The notes beneath the pieces were generated by a model. The model saw only the letters and a list, made by a program, of their open reading frames with translations, was not told the DNA's origin and made no database searches. Shown here in pieces: positions 5,399 through 7,951 of a stretch of DNA of 7,951 bases. Position 1 is the first letter of the stretch. Every line of letters starts with the position of its first letter. The position numbers and the translations under genes were made by a program. Source of the DNA: Clostridia bacterium (GTDB taxonomy: Bacteria; Bacillota_A; Clostridia; Christensenellales; Aristaeellaceae); contig JAFXSH010000021.1 of the NCBI GenBank assembly GCA_017525805.1, positions 1-7,951 of the forward strand, given 5' to 3'.

Positions 5399-7087
5399 AT
5401 GCTTTGCAAAAAATATCAGGAGCAGCTTCGCTGGGTGATTTATCAAATTTATCCCCGCAGCTTTATGGACAGCAATGGCGATGGTATTGGTGATCTGCAA
5501 GGGATCATTCAGAAATTGGATTATCTGAAAGATTTGGGCGTGAACGCTGTCTGGATATGCCCCTGCTATAAAAGCCCTAACGATGATAATGGCTATGACA
5601 TTTCAGATTACCGGGATATCATGGATGAGTTTGGCACCATGGAAGATATGGATGCGCTGATCACAGCGCTCCATGCCCGGGGTATGAAGCTGATCATGGA
5701 TTTGGTGCCGAATCATACCTCCACTTCCCACCGCTGGTTCCAGGAATCCCGGAAGGGAAAAGATAATCCTTACAGCGATTTTTATTATTGGTTCGATGAA
5801 ATTCCCAATGATTGGGAATCTGAATTCCGAGGCAGCGCATGGGAATATGATCCTGTACGGGGCCAGTATTATTTGCATTCTTTTGCTGTCAGCCAGGCCG
5901 ATTTGAACTGGAACAATCCAGCCGTTGTAAAGGCCATGCAGGACACAGTGGACTTCTGGATCGAAAAAGGTGTGGACGGCTTCCGTATCGACGTTATCGA
6001 TATGATTTCCAAAGACTTCAGCAAAGAGTATAATGGGTTCGGACCCAGGCTTCATGAATTTATACACGATCTCTTTGGCCGGGAAAAGGCAGCGCACCTC
6101 TTTACCGTTGGAGAAAGCGACGTTCATGATATCAATGAAATGATTCGACATTGCGCTGCGGATCGCGGGGAACTGAGCACGCTGTTCCTGTTCGACCATA
6201 TGGAGTGCGGACGGATCGATAAGTTTACCCCCAAGCAGGATAGCTTGAAAACATTGAGGAATCATCTGATTCATTGGCAGCAGGAAACAGAGAAATATGA
6301 TTTGCTTCACAGTCTGTTTACAGATAATCATGATCAGCCGCCCATGATTTCCCGGATTGGCAACGACCGTGAGAAACGCTATGAAGCGGCTACTGTGATG
6401 GCTGCTATGCTTTATTTACTGAAAGGAGTTCCCTTCATTTATCAGGGCCAAGAGATCGGCATGCCTGCAGCCAACTACGATCGTATTGACTGTTTTGACG
6501 ACATTGAAAGCGTCAATACATACAAAGAATTCTGTAAAACAATGACCCCCGAAGAAGCGCTGCGAAAGATCAATTTTGGCAGCCGTGACAACGCCCGTCA
6601 TCCCATGGCGTGGAGCAATGGGGCAAACGGTGGTTTCTCCACAGGGAAGCCCTGGATCGCGCTGCATTCCCGGTATCAGGAAATCAATGTAGAAGGGGAT
6701 TTGGCTGCCGATCGATCCGTATATCGATTCTACCAGGCTTTGCTGGCACTTCGCCGTTCAAACGATGCGTTTCTGAATGGAGATTTGGAAGTGATCTCTT
6801 CGGCCGATGATCCTTATTTCATTTTTGCCAGAAAATTGGGAAATGAAAGATGGGTGGTTGTTTGCAATTTTGAGAGTGAGCAGCAGATTAAGCTTCCGTT
6901 CCAATGTGAAAAGCCCTCTCTCGCCAACCTGAATCGAGAAGCGATTGATGGCAAATATGCGTCCTATGAATGTGCGGTGGCAAAATGCATTCTGCGGAGC
7001 CCGGCGGCCACAGTTGCGGTTTGCGAACGGCCGGTTTGCGGCATAAACGGCCGCATATTTATACGGAAATTTTCCTCTGGGGGTTGA
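5399..7087 (+). CDS. GH13 alpha-glucosidase, oligo-1,6-glucosidase type
   Basis: The 562-aa protein has the GH13 regions in order: DLVPNH (101-106), GFRIDVI with the nucleophile Asp198 (194-200), GES with the acid/base Glu239 (238-240) and FTDNHD with the stabilising Asp312 (307-312). It starts like the family (VIYQIYPRSFMDSNGDGIGD) and has no signal peptide, so it should hydrolyse short alpha-glucosides in the cytoplasm. The residue after the nucleophile is Val, which in related enzymes favours alpha-1,6 links (isomaltose, panose) over maltose; specificity remains an inference, and trehalose-6-phosphate or dextran glucosidase are near relatives. AAGGAGG (5384-5390) sets the start. No transporter or regulator lies beside it. 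Base composition is much less GC-rich than the operon. Residues after about 528 look foreign to the family and may be read-through. Confidence 0.92.
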   Translation: MLCKKYQEQLRWVIYQIYPRSFMDSNGDGIGDLQGIIQKLDYLKDLGVNAVWICPCYKSPNDDNGYDISDYRDIMDEFGTMEDMDALITALHARGMKLIMDLVPNHTSTSHRWFQESRKGKDNPYSDFYYWFDEIPNDWESEFRGSAWEYDPVRGQYYLHSFAVSQADLNWNNPAVVKAMQDTVDFWIEKGVDGFRIDVIDMISKDFSKEYNGFGPRLHEFIHDLFGREKAAHLFTVGESDVHDINEMIRHCAADRGELSTLFLFDHMECGRIDKFTPKQDSLKTLRNHLIHWQQETEKYDLLHSLFTDNHDQPPMISRIGNDREKRYEAATVMAAMLYLLKGVPFIYQGQEIGMPAANYDRIDCFDDIESVNTYKEFCKTMTPEEALRKINFGSRDNARHPMAWSNGANGGFSTGKPWIALHSRYQEINVEGDLAADRSVYRFYQALLALRRSNDAFLNGDLEVISSADDPYFIFARKLGNERWVVVCNFESEQQIKLPFQCEKPSLANLNREAIDGKYASYECAVAKCILRSPAATVAVCERPVCGINGRIFIRKFSSGG

Positions 7088-7132
7088 CGTCGGGACCCTG
7101 TCGGCGTGGATACCATGCGTTGAAGGTGACGA

Positions 7133-7155
7133 TGAGCTTATCGCGGATAAGCTCA
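7133..7155. repeat. Perfect 10-bp palindrome with a 3-base loop
   Basis: TGAGCTTATC (7133-7142), GCG, GATAAGCTCA (7146-7155) form a perfect stem. There is no T-tract on either side, so it is not a standard terminator. It lies in the spacer after the GH13 stop, 90 bases before the GTG of the next small ORF, and could be a protein-binding site, a relic of coding sequence or a recombination site. A smaller inverted repeat, TGCGGC / GCCGCA (7037-7055), lies within the unusual GH13 tail. Confidence 0.6.
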
Positions 7156-7222
7156 ATGCGATCACAGATTTAAAGATAGATTTTGAAGATGCGATCTGAT
7201 TGACGCGCTGTGGTATGGGGCG

Positions 7223-7471
7223 GTGACGCCTGGGGAGGTATTGGAGAAGCAGGACGAAAAGCAGAAGGCCCTGGCGCGGCTGATGGAGCGGAACCGGGCG
7301 GAGCTGGCGGCGCTGCACCCGGAGGCTGGGCCCATTCTGGAAAAGCTGGAGGGCAACCAGGCGGAGCTCCGGGACTACGAGGCCAGGCTGGTCTTCCGCA
7401 GCGGCTTCCGCCTGGGCATGCAGCTTGCAGCCGAAGCCCTGACCAACCAACTGGAGCTCTATGAGCAATAG
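7223..7471 (+). CDS. DUF6809-like small helical protein, start uncertain
   Basis: GTG 7223 opens 82 codons of a Glu/Leu/Ala-rich helical protein ending near RSGFRLGMQLAAEALTNQ. The closing FxxGFRLGxxLxxEAL pattern and the coiled middle resemble the small DUF6809 family of clostridia, often found near mobile elements (recalled, not searched); its function is unknown. The same frame reads DLIDALWYGAVTPGE from 7193 on, which fits the usual family start (a Leu/Tyr-Gly motif), so the real N-terminus lies upstream of 7223. The only nearby ATG (7189) is one base out of frame, and a stop (7184-7186) closes the true frame, which suggests a damaged start or a non-ATG start. No good ribosome site is seen. 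Composition returns to GC-rich here. Confidence 0.6.
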   Translation: MTPGEVLEKQDEKQKALARLMERNRAELAALHPEAGPILEKLEGNQAELRDYEARLVFRSGFRLGMQLAAEALTNQLELYEQ

Positions 7472-7529
7472 CCGTGTCAGCATTGGGCAAAGCGGCGTTG
7501 GCCCATGATAAACTAGTACTCTGTAAATT

Positions 7530-7772
7530 CTAAATCTTTATGATGGGGTATAGATGCTTCAGCTTGGTCCTGGCGTCATCGGCGGTGAATTGCCAGTCCA
7601 CACCTATCTGCGCGGCGTTTCTTGCAGCAGCCCACGGTTCGAGCAATCTTTGAAGCGAAAGAAGATCCGGGATTCTGTTGTTTGAAATGCACTGGCGGCC
7701 AATGGCAGACAACTCTATTTCTGCAATATCAAGCCAACTCCCATCAACTCTGCTTTGTACATTGCCGTACAA
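7530..7772 (-). pseudogene. C-terminal remnant of an IS630-type transposase
   Basis: The minus strand gives 80 codons whose core, from GSWLDIAEIELSAIGRQC to DWQFTADDARTKLKHLYP, matches the closing part of IS630-family transposases. That part carries the third catalytic acid, in the W-L-x-x-A/V-E-I-E motif. The zinc or helix-turn-helix part and the first two catalytic aspartates are missing. Homology appears to begin at about VDGSW (near 7748), and the residues before it (MYGNVQSR) look unrelated, so the fragment is truncated at its 5' side and cannot be active. It ends normally at TAG (7532-7530). The matching IS end may lie in 7500-7530 but I could not define an inverted repeat. Confidence 0.8.
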
Positions 7773-7898
7773 ATTGCTTTATGCCCCTTCCCTACGTCAT
7801 GCCAACTGCACCCCTTTTTTACTCAATTACCTTGAAAACGGAATATGAGCCTAAAAAGGTTTTATTAACAGTTGATGTGACAGCTCTGGTCACGAAAG

Positions 7899-7937
7899 AA
7901 GACAGCCCCGGAAGAAGTGCTCTTCTGGGACTGTCTT
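7899..7937. terminator. Hairpin near the right edge, probable bidirectional terminator
   Basis: AAGACAG (7899-7905) pairs with CTGTCTT (7931-7937), and CCCCGGAAGA (7906-7915) pairs with TCTTCTGGGA (7921-7930) apart from one C-A mismatch and one G-U pair, leaving the loop AGTGC. Short T-rich tracts follow on both strands (TTTGCCTTTG to the right, TTCTTTCG on the minus strand). The gene it serves is not in the window. Bases 7773-7898 hold nothing else I can support; an open frame from ATG 7799 runs to the edge but has no ribosome site and passes through this hairpin. Confidence 0.55.
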
Positions 7938-7951
7938 TGCCTTTGCAACAC

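Noticed and set aside
7799..7951. Open frame at the right edge, 51 codons, no stop
   Set aside because: No ribosome site and it runs through a strong hairpin; it could be real only if it continues well beyond the window.
1..7951. CRISPR array, tRNA, rRNA or known riboswitch
   Set aside because: No regularly spaced repeats and no cloverleaf or ribosomal segments were seen; the 131-261 leader has hairpins but no riboswitch consensus I recognise.

Overview
The window looks like chromosome from a Gram-positive gut bacterium of the Clostridia (Oscillospiraceae/Lachnospiraceae-like). The reasons are strong GGAGG-type ribosome sites, a BlaI/M56 regulatory pair, a signal-peptide membrane protein of a type I associate with clostridia, a DUF6809-like small protein, and insertion sequences of IS1595 and IS630 type. 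This is a family-resemblance judgement made by eye; no search was run.

Layout. (1) 1-89, minus: the first 29 codons of a gene that runs off the left edge. (2) 90-261: a divergent intergenic region with an extended -10 promoter, one orphan end of the same IS1595-type element found complete further right, and three tandem hairpins. (3) 262-1083: an exported and membrane-anchored protein whose last membrane helix is split off by an apparent one-base frameshift. (4) 1128-4064: a very GC-rich three-gene operon, BlaI-type repressor, M56 (BlaR1-like) membrane metallopeptidase with an unrecognised external domain, and a small polytopic membrane protein. It is preceded by a 23-bp perfect inverted repeat that overlaps the promoter and the ribosome site, and closed by a long hairpin. 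(5) about 4172-5208: a complete IS1595-type insertion sequence with a 289-aa transposase. (6) 5209-5398: a short region with a small ORF of uncertain status. (7) 5399-7087: a GH13 alpha-glucosidase of oligo-1,6-glucosidase type, moderate in GC, whose C-terminal tail looks read through into unrelated sequence. (8) 7088-7471: a palindrome-bearing spacer and a GC-rich DUF6809-like small ORF that seems to lack its proper start. (9) 7530-7772, minus: the C-terminal remnant of an IS630-type transposase, followed by a hairpin near the right edge.

How it fits together. The clearest functional unit is the operon at 1190-4064. By analogy with BlaI/BlaR1 and MecI/MecR1, the membrane peptidase would sense something outside the cell and inactivate the repressor, switching on its own operon and perhaps other targets. 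The external domain has no Ser-x-x-Lys motif, so beta-lactam sensing is not supported and the signal is unknown. The rest is a mosaic: a GC-rich block, a moderate-GC carbohydrate gene and at least three traces of mobile DNA. Two unrelated leaders, the blaI-like gene and the IS transposase, share one design. An inverted repeat covers the start signals, but its left arm would be missing from a transcript begun at the local promoter, so only read-through transcripts should be masked.
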